A stretch of DNA of 64,000 nucleotides from Phlebiopsis flavidoalba (Eukaryota > Basidiomycota > Agaricomycetes > Polyporales > Phanerochaetaceae). Shown here piece by piece: positions 1 through 11,000 of the stretch. The stretch spans positions 1 to 64,000 of the forward strand of contig JAOCPU010000003.1 in the NCBI GenBank assembly GCA_035772785.1, given 5' to 3'. The notes under the pieces were generated by a model. The model did not search any database. It saw only the letters and a program-made list of their open reading frames with translations, and was not told the DNA's origin. Both the position numbers and the translations under genes were made by a program. Every line of letters begins with the position of its first letter. Position 1 is the stretch's first letter.

Positions 1-239
1 TTAAATTACCCGCGACTAAATAGTCGCGGATCCAAAGTTAAATCGATTTTTTCGGGCGGCTAGATGGCACGGTTTTAAAATCAGTCTGGACTGCAGATTA
101 AAAATTGGCAAGCGTTGATTCAAATCAATATTGCCAGAGCGGCCATAATAAAGACCGAAAAATAAAGTGCCAGGTGCAGGGTTTTGAACCTCGCCATCGG
201 AAGGTATGCTCCCAGCGTTACCGTTAGACTACAGTGGCT
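1..239 (-). repeat. Left arm of the inverted repeat element
   Basis: This arm is homologous in inverted orientation to 942-1164. Its outer tip holds a near-perfect palindrome at 10-29 (9-bp arms CCGCGACTA/TAGTCGCGG, 2-nt loop). Its inner end is the tRNA-like stretch at 168-239. Between them is AT-rich tail sequence carrying the TTAAATCGATTTT block. In SINE terms the head is at 239 and the tail at base 1. Confidence 0.7.
168..239 (-). other. tRNA-like sequence (SINE head type) in left arm
   Basis: The 72-nt stretch has tRNA length. On the minus strand it holds an A-box-like TAGTCTAACGG (221-231) and a B-box-like GGTTCAAAAC (181-190), and it ends in CACCTGGCA. The acceptor stem pairs for only about four base pairs and the anticodon loop lacks the usual T33, so it is not a working tRNA. 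The pol III promoter boxes fit a tRNA-derived SINE head. Confidence 0.6.
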
Positions 240-470
240 TGCATGTTGGATACATATTATGTGATTAATCCTCAATAAACCACCCCTTCTGAGAGCATGT
301 ACTGGCAATGTAATGTCCATCTCAGCTCTAGGGTGGACCTGCAGCTTGCCCGAAAAGTTGTTTGAAATTGAATCTCAGCATTATATTAACATAGACTATA
401 TGAGCACACTAAGGCAGAGCAGTAGATGGGGGAAAGGACATATTGGGAATTGTCCTCAATTTGAATCTCA

Positions 471-540
471 TTTCTGATTTAAATCGAGGGTACGATTTGA
501 ATCAATTTCTGATTTTAAATCGAGGGTCGATTTTGAATCA
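471..540. repeat. Two tandem 35-bp repeats inside the element
   Basis: Units 471-505 and 506-540 both read TTTCTGATTT(T)AAATCGAGGG followed by T(A)CGATTT(T)GAATCA. The same core recurs in the right arm near 1070-1095. The element thus reuses one short motif internally and subterminally, as transposase-binding repeats do in some DNA transposons. Confidence 0.75.
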
Positions 541-893
541 GCCTCTGAGTTTACTCAAGCCCAATTATGTAGCTTTCTTCCTCTGATAAGTGTTGAAGTC
601 AGTGCCATCCCAATGACTTCTACACTCGCACAACTCACACTCACACGGGGCCCCTTGCTGCTCATGGCCCCAGCCTATAGCCAAATCAGGATGGGCTGAG
701 GTGCGCTCATGGTAATTGGCCTGACACTCTTAATTTGGATAGGCTGAGGTGCAATGCACTGCCTTAATCTACTCAAATTTGTATAAGATCCAGTGTAAAT
801 CAATATATAATACAATCAGTGTAGAATACAGGGGTATTTTCTGCAGACCATCGATGTCTTTTTTTGAGAGGGGCGAGTAGGATATTGTGTGAA

Positions 894-929
894 GGTTTGG
901 TAATATAAGGTCATATATTATGCCAAACC
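894..929. repeat. Stem-loop inside the element
   Basis: GGTTTGG-TAATATA pairs with TATATTA-TG-CCAAACC across a six-base loop. The stem has two 7-bp blocks separated by a 2-nt bulge. It sits directly inside the right tRNA-like head. Confidence 0.55.
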
Positions 930-941
930 AAGCACAGGGAA

Positions 942-1021
942 GCCAGTGTAGTGTGAGGTGTTAGTGGTAATGCCAAGTGTTTACAGTGCTGAGGATGTGG
1001 GTTCGACTCCTGCACCTGGCA
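942..1021 (+). other. tRNA-like sequence (SINE head type) in right arm
   Basis: It begins GCCAGTG and ends CACCTGGCA, with five acceptor pairs (GCCAG/CTGGC). It has a good B-box GGTTCGACTCC (1000-1010) and a decayed A-box around 957-967. It is 80 nt long. It is the inverted partner of the tRNA-like stretch at 168-239. Mismatches and the missing anticodon arm argue against a functional tRNA. Confidence 0.6.
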
Positions 1022-1164
1022 AATTATTTTTCGGCCATTATTTACAGCCTCCCGGCGAATTTAAATACTGCGATTTAAATTGAGGGTCGATTTCTTTTAA
1101 ATACACGTTGGCGCCCAAAATCGATTTAACTTTGATCGCGACTATTATTCGCGGGGTATTTAAA
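942..1164 (+). repeat. Right arm of the inverted repeat element
   Basis: This is an inverted homologue of 1-239. It starts with a tRNA-like head (942-1021), continues through ATTATTTTTCGGCC, and ends with the AATCGATTTAACTTTGATCG block and GGGGTATTTAAA. The tip palindrome is more decayed here (CGCGA 1137-1141 / TCGCG 1149-1153). The arm also carries the ATTTAAATTGAGGGTCGATTT motif that forms the internal 35-bp direct repeats at 471-540. Confidence 0.7.
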
Positions 1165-1897
1165 ACAGGTTAACTGAGACTCTACAACGGACAAGGTCGA
1201 TTTGCGAGCCTTCCGGTAAGCCTTCAGATTGAAAGCAATGAAGGGCACCTCGGTTGGTTGGTCTGTTTGGCTGCAAATGTACGCGTGGCAGTTTCCACGG
1301 AGGAGACGCAACGACAGGCTGCACAACGTTCTTGATCACCTGCCAAGGCAGTGCTGTCGAAGCCGCCTTCATTGCGCGAGTCGAGGTCGGAGACAAGACC
1401 AAGCGCAACCCCAGTAGGGCAGCAGGCGGCCTGAGATGTACCACAGCAGACACCGTACGCGTGAAGGTAAGATTAGATGCCGTCATAGTACCCTATGTCG
1501 ACCGTCTCGAACGGAGGGGTGAGCCTACTGTGAGCCTACGTGAGCGTTCTAATCCAGCGTCTACGGAAGCATTGCACATGACCGTGGTAAAAGCGGAAGT
1601 ATACAGTGTTATGATCCAGCGTCTACGGTGGAAACTTGCACAAAAGCTACGATTCTAGGGGAATCGCAATCGGAACCCACGCCGCTTGCTCAGGACGTTC
1701 ATGTTCTACAGAGGCAAGTCCAATCCTATCTCTGAGGTTAGACACGAATACTTTTGGTCACGCCACAGCACACGCATGTCTACGGATCATGTTCAGAATT
1801 TAATTTCTATACACGTATACTCCCTCGTTGACATACACCGAATGAAGAGTGGGTCGGGGTACACTGTTGCCAAACCAACAGGGGTGAGGAATAAAGC
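1165..1897. other. Intergenic stretch, no recognisable gene; degenerate 62-bp direct repeat
   Basis: Open frames of 108-134 codons exist on both strands but match no family I recognise and show no splice logic. A 15-bp block ATCCAGCGTCTACGG occurs at 1552-1566 and again at 1614-1628. Each copy is followed by a related TTGCACA-containing stretch, suggesting a decayed tandem duplication. Confidence 0.5.
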
Positions 1898-4551
1898 TTA
1901 GGCTTTGTGACATGCTTTCTCGCTCATCATATCCTTGGCCTTGGTCTCGTAAAAATCTTCTCAACAACTTTCCACTGGGATTCTTGGGAATAGACTCTAC
2001 GAAGACAAAAGACCACCGGCAAGTCGTTTATAATGGACCTTGTGGTCGGCCACGTGCTGTTATTGTGGGTGTCACTTTGTAGGTCCGTTGAATGAGCTCT
2101 ACGAAGTACCAACCTTGATGATGGCCTGCTTGATTTTCTCTGCTTCACAGGCCGGGTCTCTTACGGATTACGCTCCTGGGCGTCATGTGCAGGAACGATG
2201 AATGCGAGGGGAACTTCGCCACTGTAGTCATCTGGAATTCCAACTACACATGCGTCGCCGACATCCGGGTGCTCTAACAGATGTCCTTTCCAGTTCAGCG
2301 GGAGCAACTGTGTTACAATGTGAAGTTTCCCGTTCTACGCGCCCCTACCCCACCACAAATAATTCACTGGCACTTACCTGGAAGCCTTTGAACTTTCATG
2401 ATCTCCTACATGACGGTTAGTTCACGCCCTCAAACAACGCGGTGCAGGGAACCCTCACCTTGATGCGGTCAAGTACAGAAATTCTCCATATTCTCGTTGA
2501 ACATGACCTCGATCAACCTGTGCGAATCCATACATCGGGCTTGCCGTCCAGATACACGAAGGTCTCCTTGGTTCTACAAAGCGCACATCAGTAATAATCG
2601 GGTGTGCATTTCGGTCCGACGTACGCTTGCTCATTGTCGAGGTAATACAATGCCATAGAAGGACCTTTGGTGTACAGCTCACCGGACTCGTTGAAACTGC
2701 CCACGTTCCGTCGTGGGCTTGCGAAATACGAGCGGTGTGACCAGGAAGCAGCATGCCGCTACTTCCAAGTGTGCCAATCTTCATGTCCACACGAGGGAAC
2801 GTCAGAGAAGTCGCAGTCTTCGGTCAGACATACCCTTGCCCGATGGCCGCTCCAGGTAACCGCTCGGAGAACTGCTTCGTGAGTTCTGCAGATAATGGGG
2901 CAGCACCCGACATGCAAAATGTGACGGAAGTAAGGTCGTATTGCTTAACTATCGGGCTCTGAGGGAAAATCAGACAGCCAGATGACTGGGTGTGTCGCGT
3001 TCAGTGCAAACCTTGAAGAAGAGAACAATCATGGGTGGAAGCAAAGCCTGAAATCATCTTCAGCGACCGATAATTCGCTGCGGCAGTGAAAACCCACAAT
3101 AAGTGTTTATACGATAACGCTCGATATTTTGCAAGCATGTTCTCGAGATTAAACCTCGGCATCACCAACCAGGGAAAACTAGGACATAGGAAATGGTCAT
3201 CAGACGAAAACTTAGCTCCGCGTCATAGTATGACGAGTCAACATACCCCGGTGTAGAATATAGAAATGCATGGCAATGATGAGACCATATATATCTAATT
3301 TGTGTTAATGATTGAGGCCCAAATGGCTTTTGTGTTGGTGTCACTCACGATAGAAGGGTAGAACTGAAACATAGGGCTCAGAAAATGGGCATTTCGCGAA
3401 GGTCTTAAGCGGATACTCACCTGCGAGTGCACACTGGCCTGGCCTATATCTGGTCGCAGGTCCGTAACACTCTTTGGCTTGGCCGTAGAAAGCCAGTTGT
3501 ATGACATTGGCAATGACCGCGTAATGAGAGATCGCAAACAGCTTTTGGGCGTCCAGTGGTACCGCTTGAGAAGTTCAAGAGAGCGACCTTCGTCTTCGCT
3601 TCTCCGGGATTGAGCTTGCGCTCTTCGAACAGCGTGGTGTACTTTGACTGTCCAAGTTCTACAAGGTTTCCCACCGTCGGATATGAGGCGAAGAAGGTAG
3701 AGCGAGAGTCGAGTATGACTATCCGATCCCGGGTATTATACCCTGCGTTGCGACAGGCCAGGCTTCGGGCGGCCTGTAAGCCCGCCAGCTGCGCCAAGTA
3801 GTAAACATCGTTGTTGCCTTTGTGAGCTTGAGTTGGTATACATAGTTCATCTGCAGAAATAATCCGGATTGGCGGTCCTGGGTACGAAATCAGCATGGAT
3901 GGAACTTGTAGCTAATCACAAGAATTTTTTGGACGTACGTTACGGTTGCACCGAGTTTGTGTGTTGCCCCTGCAATACTATTCCATCGGCGCAATCTGAA
4001 GTACCAGCATTACACGCACCACACACAAATAGATAATCTTGAGAATGTCGACTTGAATATAATTAACGGTCGGAGAGACAATAAACACACTTACCGATGT
4101 GATTGGGGCTGAAGATACAGACTAGTAACAAGATCGATATCTTGAGTGGTAGTCCGAATAAGTAAATAAACCCAGGCTCACCAACTTCGTTTTCAGCTTT
4201 CAGTGAGGTATTATGGCATTGAACAAGAACTTTTCAGCGTAGCAGGCTAATATGAGAGCTCACCCAAATTCCACCGTGACTTCATCTCATTAGCCAAACC
4301 AAAAGTCCGGCTCTAATCTTTTCACGACACAAGTTTGTGGCAGAATGATTTGGCAAAACAAATGGCACACCTCCGGCAGATGCACTTCCCGCCCTGTACT
4401 ATCTTCAATAAAAATGGGGTTCGAATGTGTATTGACAGGCCGTGTGGGATGCCATGCGTCGAATGTAAATTGCGGGAGAGTCATATCATCCGGAATGTGA
4501 GGTAGCGACCCCAGACAAGGGGTGCACAAATTCCACGACCTTCGAACTCAT
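1898..4551 (-). CDS. AMP-binding acyl-CoA synthetase, 4-coumarate:CoA-ligase-like (copy A)
   Basis: ANL-superfamily enzyme: activates a carboxylic acid with ATP to the acyl-AMP and transfers it to CoA. The N-terminal strip LPHIPDDMTLPQF is near 4490. The AMP-binding signature FSSGTTGRPK is encoded at 3546-3575. The region GTLGSSGMLLPG is near 2770, followed by a GELY-type turn. The C-terminal YKRLAGG and NPSGKLL blocks, containing the catalytic lysine, are at 1960-2060. The proposed ATG at 4551 (MSSKVVEF) needs one frame correction to reach the conserved part, and further single-base shifts occur, for instance before NPSGK. Copy B directly upstream is a clear paralogue. Substrate unknown; phenylpropanoid or medium-chain fatty acids are possible. 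It may be a damaged copy, but the indels resemble those of nearby essential genes. Confidence 0.8.
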
Positions 4552-5051
4552 CCTGTACAACTGGAGAAAATCACAGCAAAAAGGTAAGAGCCCGTTCGAT
4601 ACCTGGCCGCGAAGAGGGGCGAGGACGAAGGTTAACGTTCGCCATTCGCCTACCCTCGCCTGCCTAAATATACGAAACCTAATTCATGGGGGCACCCTCC
4701 ACATATGACCACAGTCAGCAATGGAGGTCATGAGACTGATCATTTCCACGACCGCGGATTCAAGACGGAAATTTTTTGAATGCACTCACCGACGCGACGT
4801 CCCTATGCAGTAATATGTTCCCACGGAGCGGGAGCCAATCACAAGCCGATTTCCCTAGGCGTGCAAGCCCTTGGAGGTCATACGGAACAACGGCACGCGT
4901 ACAACTCTAACGAAAACAAAATGTGATGAGGTGATATACAAACAGAGATCCAGATAGATTAGTCTACACAGACCATACCGGGTCCTACAGATAAAGCCTA
5001 TGTACCCGCGGAGGCGAGGATAGAGCACTGAGAGCAAAGCGGCTGAAGCAA
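4552..5051. other. Spacer between tandem ANL genes
   Basis: About 500 bp between the start of copy A and the stop of copy B. No ORF with family signal was seen. It must contain the terminator of copy B and the promoter of copy A on the minus strand. Confidence 0.5.
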
Positions 5052-7706
5052 TTACAGTCTCGCCATCGTGGGAGCCTGGGTACGCATCGTCCGGGCTTGT
5101 TCTCGAAAGCACGCGCCTGAGTAGCTTCCCACTTGGGTTCTTAGGGATAGCGTCGATAAGCTGACACACCTCCCGCCAGCCGCTTGTATTCGACCTTGGC
5201 GTCGGCGACATACTGGAGGAGGCACGATGAGATGCATGAGACAATATAACGATACAGCATAGCCAGTACGAACCTTGATGAGAGCGGCCTTGATGGCTGT
5301 GTCGTTTGGCCAGGGAGAGGCCTCCACTTGACGCGATTCTGCGCTTGCTGGCTGAGCACCACGAACGCGAGAGGCACTTCGCCCACTGTATTTCGTCTGG
5401 CACAACCCACGACACAGCAGTCCGCCACGTCGGGATGGGTCAGCAAATGTCCCTCAAGTTCCGCGCGGTGCAACTACACATTCATTAGTTCTGAACTCTA
5501 TGGACTACTGATAAACCCCATACCTTGGAAGCCCTTGACCTTGAGAATTTCCTAATCGCGGGGAAACCTCAGAGTTTTGGAGACGCTGTACTCAATGGAA
5601 CCTACTGACCTTGATGCGATCAAGGATGAATTACTTCATTCTTCTCATTCAAGGTGCACTCGTCTCTCCCGTGCGGACCCATCTGTCCGGTCTGTGAGAA
5701 ATAGTCGCAGATCGTTTCAGTGAAAAACATACCCATCAATAAAAAGTCTCCGCGGTTCTGAAGATGGCATCGGGTCACTAACTTGCGAACGAAAGCAAAA
5801 GTACGACTCACGGCCTGTGGATTCTTGTAGTAACCCCAGGCCAGGGTCGAAGGTCCTTGGTATGTGAGCAGCTCGCCGGCTCACCCAAATTTCGCCAGGG
5901 TGCCGTCTACCTTGACCACACGCGCAGAGACGCCTGGGATCAAGACACCGGCCGAGCCTGGGGTAGGTACTCTGTCGTTGGGGTTAAGAGCAATTGTCGT
6001 GAAGGTCTCCGTCATGCCTACGGTGTCTCGGTCACCGACAGGGCATATCAAAGGGTTGCTGATACTTACCGTATAGCCTGTCCTATGGCACATTTGCGGA
6101 AGGATCTTGTTGAGCTGCGCGGTAAGTTCTGGTGAAAGAGGCGCCGCTCCACTCATCAGGCCATTTGACGGAACTGAGGTCGTAATTTGCTGGTGAGAGC
6201 GCTCTTTAGACAAGCTCAAGGTTAGTAATGGAGGGTGTGCCGGAGCTGTAAGCTTGCCGACCTTGCAGAGCAGAACAGCCATGGGTGGCACGATCCTTGG
6301 AAGGTGTGAACAGATTGTTTCACTGGGCTTGGCAAGAGCTCACTAATGAGGTGCTTGATACGGTAACGCTGAATGCTCTTGAGGAAGCTCTCGAAGCTGA
6401 ACTTTGGAACAACAACAACAGAGGTCTGGTGCCAGAGTCAGAAGCTTCTTACCCGTGCCAGTTTTTACGACGTACTTACGCCAACGTATAAGTGGAGATG
6501 AAGTACCGCCACCATGCCGAAGACGTCTATTGGATTGTTGAAAAATGTGTGCATGACCTCTGCGTTATTTACTCACGGTAAAAAGGAAGGACTAAACTGA
6601 GTCTTGAGTATCATGGGTTACACCAAAAGCCAGCAGACTTACCACCGATTGCAACATCCCCCGGCGCGTACCTTGGAGCCGTGCCTATAGCGAGTTTGTT
6701 TTGTACGATGTTCGCGACTATGGCATAGTGAGAGACAGAGACGGCCTTGGGCTTTCCGGTTGTTCCGCTCGAGAAGCATAGCAGCGCGAGCTTGGACTTG
6801 GCCTCCCCGGGCCTCAGCTGCCTCTCAACGAAAACAGGCAGCTTGGATAGACCGGCAGCAACCAGTTCTTCCAAAGTAGAATGTGGCGCTGAACGCGAGG
6901 TCGTGCCCATGACCACGACTCTGTCCAAAGGGATACCAGCACTTTGTGCGGCAGCCTTCGCGGCGGCTAGGCAAGAGACGTGGGTGACGATGAGGCGCGC
7001 TTCCGACAGAGTTAACTGGTGTGATAACTCTTCCGCATTGTATCCTGGGTTTGCGGGTCTAGATAGAGTATTTAGATCTGGGAATAAGTGCCGATTTCGA
7101 TAGGACTCACGTTAGGACCGCACCCAGCCTGTGTACCGCCCTGTACGTGCATCGTGAGGCGCGTTTCTCTCGAAAATACCGCCGGAGCTCACCATAGAAC
7201 CACGGGCCAGTCCTAGTCTCCGGGCAAAACCAGATATCAATGGTCTGCGAAAGAAGAGTTGTTCCCGATGCATCTACTTACCGACATCGTTCGGACTGAA
7301 CAAGCACACTGCCGTTTCATCAGCCTTTGCCATAGGATCGCCGCCACAGATTTCGACATACCAACATCGTTCTCAGCTACACACACGTCCGCACTCAGTC
7401 CAGGGTCTGCCCAAAATGCTCGACCGAGTACGTACCAATGTTCCATCGTGCCCGCAGCTCGTTGGCCAGGCCAAACGTCCTAGCGCGTATCTATAAATGA
7501 CGCATGAGCGGGCGGAAACAAAATTAGCTTGGCACGCCGGCGCACCTCCTCAAAGCCAATGTGCCTGCCTGTGGCGTCTTCGATAAGCCATGGGTGCAGG
7601 CCTCTGGGGACGGGCCGCGAGGGGGTCAGGGATGTCGAGGAAAAACTGGGGGAGTGGTGAGGTTGTCGGGGATGGGCGGCAGAGGGCCAGCGCGGATGTA
7701 GGCCAT
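5052..7706 (-). CDS. AMP-binding acyl-CoA synthetase, 4-coumarate:CoA-ligase-like (copy B)
   Basis: Second tandem ANL enzyme. The start MAYIRAGPLPPIPDNLT at 7706 precedes the TPQFFLDIP and WLIEDATGRHIGFEEV segments. The P-loop CFSSGTTGKPKAVSVSH is encoded around 6735-6777. The PVGDRDTVGMTETFT segment is near 6010-6060, PGVSARVVKVDGT near 5900-5940, and AELEGHLLTHPDVADCCVVG near 5410-5470. The tail VEYKRLAGG, NPSGKLLRRVL ends at RTMRTQAPTMARL-stop. The GMTE motif and the PSGK lysine expected for activity are both visible. Several introns and single-base shifts interrupt the frame. It lies head-to-head with the Zn2Cys6 regulator gene, which may control it. The acid substrate cannot be told from sequence. 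Confidence 0.85.
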
Positions 7707-8002
7707 GGTGTCGATGCGGGAGACAAGAGATTGCGGAGAGGGTTTATGTAGTGCGCATGCAAAAGGGCGGCCCTTGGGAGGTCGGAGCTCGGCTATTTTC
7801 CAAACAGGAGGCGTGACGACACCGAGCTGAGCCTGAGTGAGGGTCGGTGCTCGTCTGTACTCCGACCGAGACCTGTTCCTTGTTGCGCGCAAAACCAAAA
7901 CTCTGCACTTGTCTTGATCATCTTCCCGCTGTCCAAGTCCATCTCAGCCCTATGCGGCTACGTTCCTTCCCAAGTCTTAGACATCCACTGTCCCGGCAAG
8001 TG
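7707..8002. promoter_or_regulatory. Shared divergent promoter between ANL copy B and Zn2Cys6 factor
   Basis: About 300 bp separate the start codon of copy B (-) from that of the transcription factor (+). Such a short head-to-head spacer must hold both promoters. No clear TATA box or paired CGG triplets were pinned down, so the call rests on gene arrangement. Confidence 0.5.
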
Positions 8003-11000
8003 ATGGGTGAGAGCTCAGCGGGCCCGCCTGCGCAGTTCTCACCCTTTTCTGTATTCCATAATACGCCTCGTACATCCACATCCATGGCTCTTTTTGAAGC
8101 ACAACCTCCCCGTCCTGGACAGCGTCCCTCGCTGTCAGGCCGTTCGTATCCGCAAAATTCCAGCCCGTCTCTCCAGCAGGACGAGAGCGATGGCCCAGAC
8201 AAGAAACGGAGACGTGTGCAGCGCGCCTGTGACATGTGTAGGCTCAAGAAAGGTATGCCCATCGATACCCTAATGAGATACCCTACTTCCGCTGATATGG
8301 TGGGGAATTGACCTGTTGCAGTCCGCTGTGAGTCGCCCGTGGGACTCGCCATACACGTTGTATTTACAGTTCGCAGGCGAAGGAGGGAGCCCCTCGCGCA
8401 AACCATGCACTAATTGTGTCAATGGCAAGTATGACTGCACCTATGTCCAGACCGCAAAGGTGTGTGACTGCTGCCGCGAATCAATGAGGGATTGACACTG
8501 ATGCCCGCAGGTCGAGGCACGAGACAAGGCGTACGTTCCCAGAGACCTTTCTAGGCACGCGTTTCTCATATCACGATCGTAGATTATGTGCAGAGTTTAG
8601 AAGCCAGGCTCGTCAAGATGGAGGAGTTATTGCGCAAAGTATGTAAGATTTGCAGGGTCGTTGTTGGATGTCGTCTTAGACATCTGTCAAAGGTCGTACC
8701 GCAAGGCGAAGGCTCGCTTAGTTCAGTTGACTCTACCCCAGAGCCGAGTGGTAGTAGTTTCGTGGGTGCACACAGATCCGTCATTCATTCCCCCACGCCA
8801 CCTGCGGATGACTATGACTCTGGCGATGAAGAGCTCACCGTCCGCCGGACTCTTGAGGAAAAGTTTAAACATATATCTTTAGACCCTGGGCAACCCCATT
8901 TCGTCGGAAAGTCGTCTGCTTTGATGTTTATTCAAGATGCCGTAGAGTCGTTACAGCTACAAGACTCTCCGTTGGCGCACTCATTCAAGGAGCTTTCTCC
9001 AACCAACTCTTCCATATCTGATTCGGCCAGGGTACGTCGTGAACTGTACTTTTTCATGTATCCCCTCATACGGTCTCTCAGTCATCTACTCGAGGAATCG
9101 CTCAGCGGACCCGTTTTCTATTTCCGGACGACGACCTAATGCGCTCCCTGAAGGAGACGTATTTTGCTCATACGAGCCCCTACTTTCCCCTCATACACCG
9201 GCCCACGTTCGAGAAGCACCTTTCACGAGGGCCTTCACCTCATAGACGAAGGCTTCGGCTCCACCGTACCTGCTTGTATGCGCACTCGGAGCGCGATATT
9301 TTCAAACGCCCTCGTACGTACACCAACGGCCGGTTTGACCCCCAGTCCGCCGGCTGGCAGTGGTTTAATCAGGTCATGGCGAGCATGCGGGTTATCAACC
9401 TAGACCCGCCGCGGTTGTACGAACTACAATCGGCATTTGTACGTCAGTCCCAAGCGCGGTGTGCTGTCGCAGAGTTAATCGTGCTTGTGACACAGCTTGC
9501 GTGCTTGTTTCTTTACGGCTTCACATCGCCACAATCATCGTGGCCTGTTCTCGGAGTTGGCATTAGACAAGCCCAGGGAATAAAATACGATTGGAGCGCA
9601 CCGTCGCAAGGTGTATAACGGCATGCCGGCGGACCAGGGGGAGCTTCTGAAACGGGCCTTTTGGTAGGCTCCCCGTCATCCTGTGTATTGTGCCATCTCT
9701 CCTGACCGCGAGAAGGCTCTTGATTAGAACGGATCGAGAGTTGGGAGCTGCGCTAGGAAGGCCGATTTGGGACTCAGGATGAAGAGTAGGTTTAACCATT
9801 TTTACCACTAGTCCATCCTTTTGCTGATTCCTAGGCTAGTCTTGACCTAGACTTTTTCCCACGAATGTTGACGACGAATATTGGTTTCCTGATGACCCAC
9901 AAACGCCCTTCAAACAACCTGATGGGCAAGCCCATCGGTCGTTTGCCTACTTCAACTGCAGTCTCAGACTCAGTCAGATCAGTTCCTTTGCTATGCGGAC
10001 CATCGTACGTTTTTCTGCATGATCACTCATTTCAGCTTTCAGATGATTGACTGTAGTTTGTCTTTATCAGTACTCGAACGACCAAATCGAAAACTCAATT
10101 GGGACTTGGTGAACATTGGGGGAAGAACGTACGGTCATGGAGTTAGACTCCGCACTTAATCAATGGGTCGACTCGATACCGGAACATCGTCAGTCTCCGT
10201 TATTATCGCTTTCACAAGGTTTGGCATATTAATGATGAGTCCTTTCACTTCCTAGTTCGCTGGGACCCAAATCAGAAGAACACAATATTTCTCAACCAAT
10301 CTGTCTTGTTATATACCACATATTACAGTTTGCAGATTGCTATACACCGACCGTTCCTATCAAGCCGGCGCCAACCCACCTGTATCTTTCCCGTCGCTCA
10401 CCATTTGTACGAACGCGGCAAGATCGTGTCTGCGTGTCCTGGAGGCGCAATATCAGAGATCCAAGGCTGAAGGTATTCATCAGGTACGTCCTCGTTGGGT
10501 ACTGCCTGCATGTTGTTGTTGATTGAAGTACAGGTGCCGCAAATACAGGGCTTGTTCGGTGTCTGGTATGGTGCTTCTGTTGAACATCTGGGGCGCTAAG
10601 CGTTCCGGGCACGGTATCAACATGACGCAGGACATCGGACTGGTGCACAGTGCGATCGAGATGTTGCGTGCCCTATCTCCATGGTGGTTATATGGTGGGC
10701 GTATGGCGTAGGTGTTCGATGTATTGGACATCGACCACAGTACTCACTGCGCTCAGGGAGGCCTTGTCCGAGCTCATGTGTGCCGGGGACCTTCCAGTAC
10801 CTGGTGACCCCGAGAAGCAAGCAAAGACCGAAATAGAGGAGCCTTCCCGGCCTCCTCGCCAGGCAGCCCGCCCTGCCGCCAGCACAATACCGCAAATCCC
10901 GCAGACCTCTATACTCAATCTGCACCTCTGTCTATGCCACCAATAAACGGCGACAATAACACCTTCCTGCCGGTACGCAGTGAAGACCTCGCCGTCACCC

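Larger units (their letters stand above)
1..1164. mobile_element. Inverted-arm repeat element with tRNA-like heads (non-autonomous TE or inverted SINE pair)
   Basis: The two ends are inverted copies of each other. Reading from the left edge, the ACCCGCGACTA..TAGTCGCGG, AAAGTTAAATCGATTTT and GGGCG blocks recur in reverse complement at 1115-1164. The match continues inward through TATTTTTCGG and CCTGCACCTGGCA to a tRNA-like sequence in each arm. The middle (about 240-940) is AT-rich with no coding potential. No transposase was seen. It could be one non-autonomous DNA transposon with long terminal inverted repeats, or two tRNA-derived SINEs inserted tail-outward. The left end lies at base 1, so the true boundary and any target-site duplication cannot be seen. 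Confidence 0.7.

Noticed and set aside
168..239. Functional tRNA gene
   Set aside because: Acceptor and anticodon arms do not pair properly and an inverted copy lies in the same element; a SINE-type head explains it better.
1254..1658. 134-codon plus-strand ORF as a gene
   Set aside because: No recognised domain, no splice context, antisense frame of similar length, next to a repeat element.
7918..8406. 162-codon minus-strand ORF over the transcription factor start
   Set aside because: The plus strand carries the complete Zn2Cys6 motif with matching splice sites; the minus frame has no domain.
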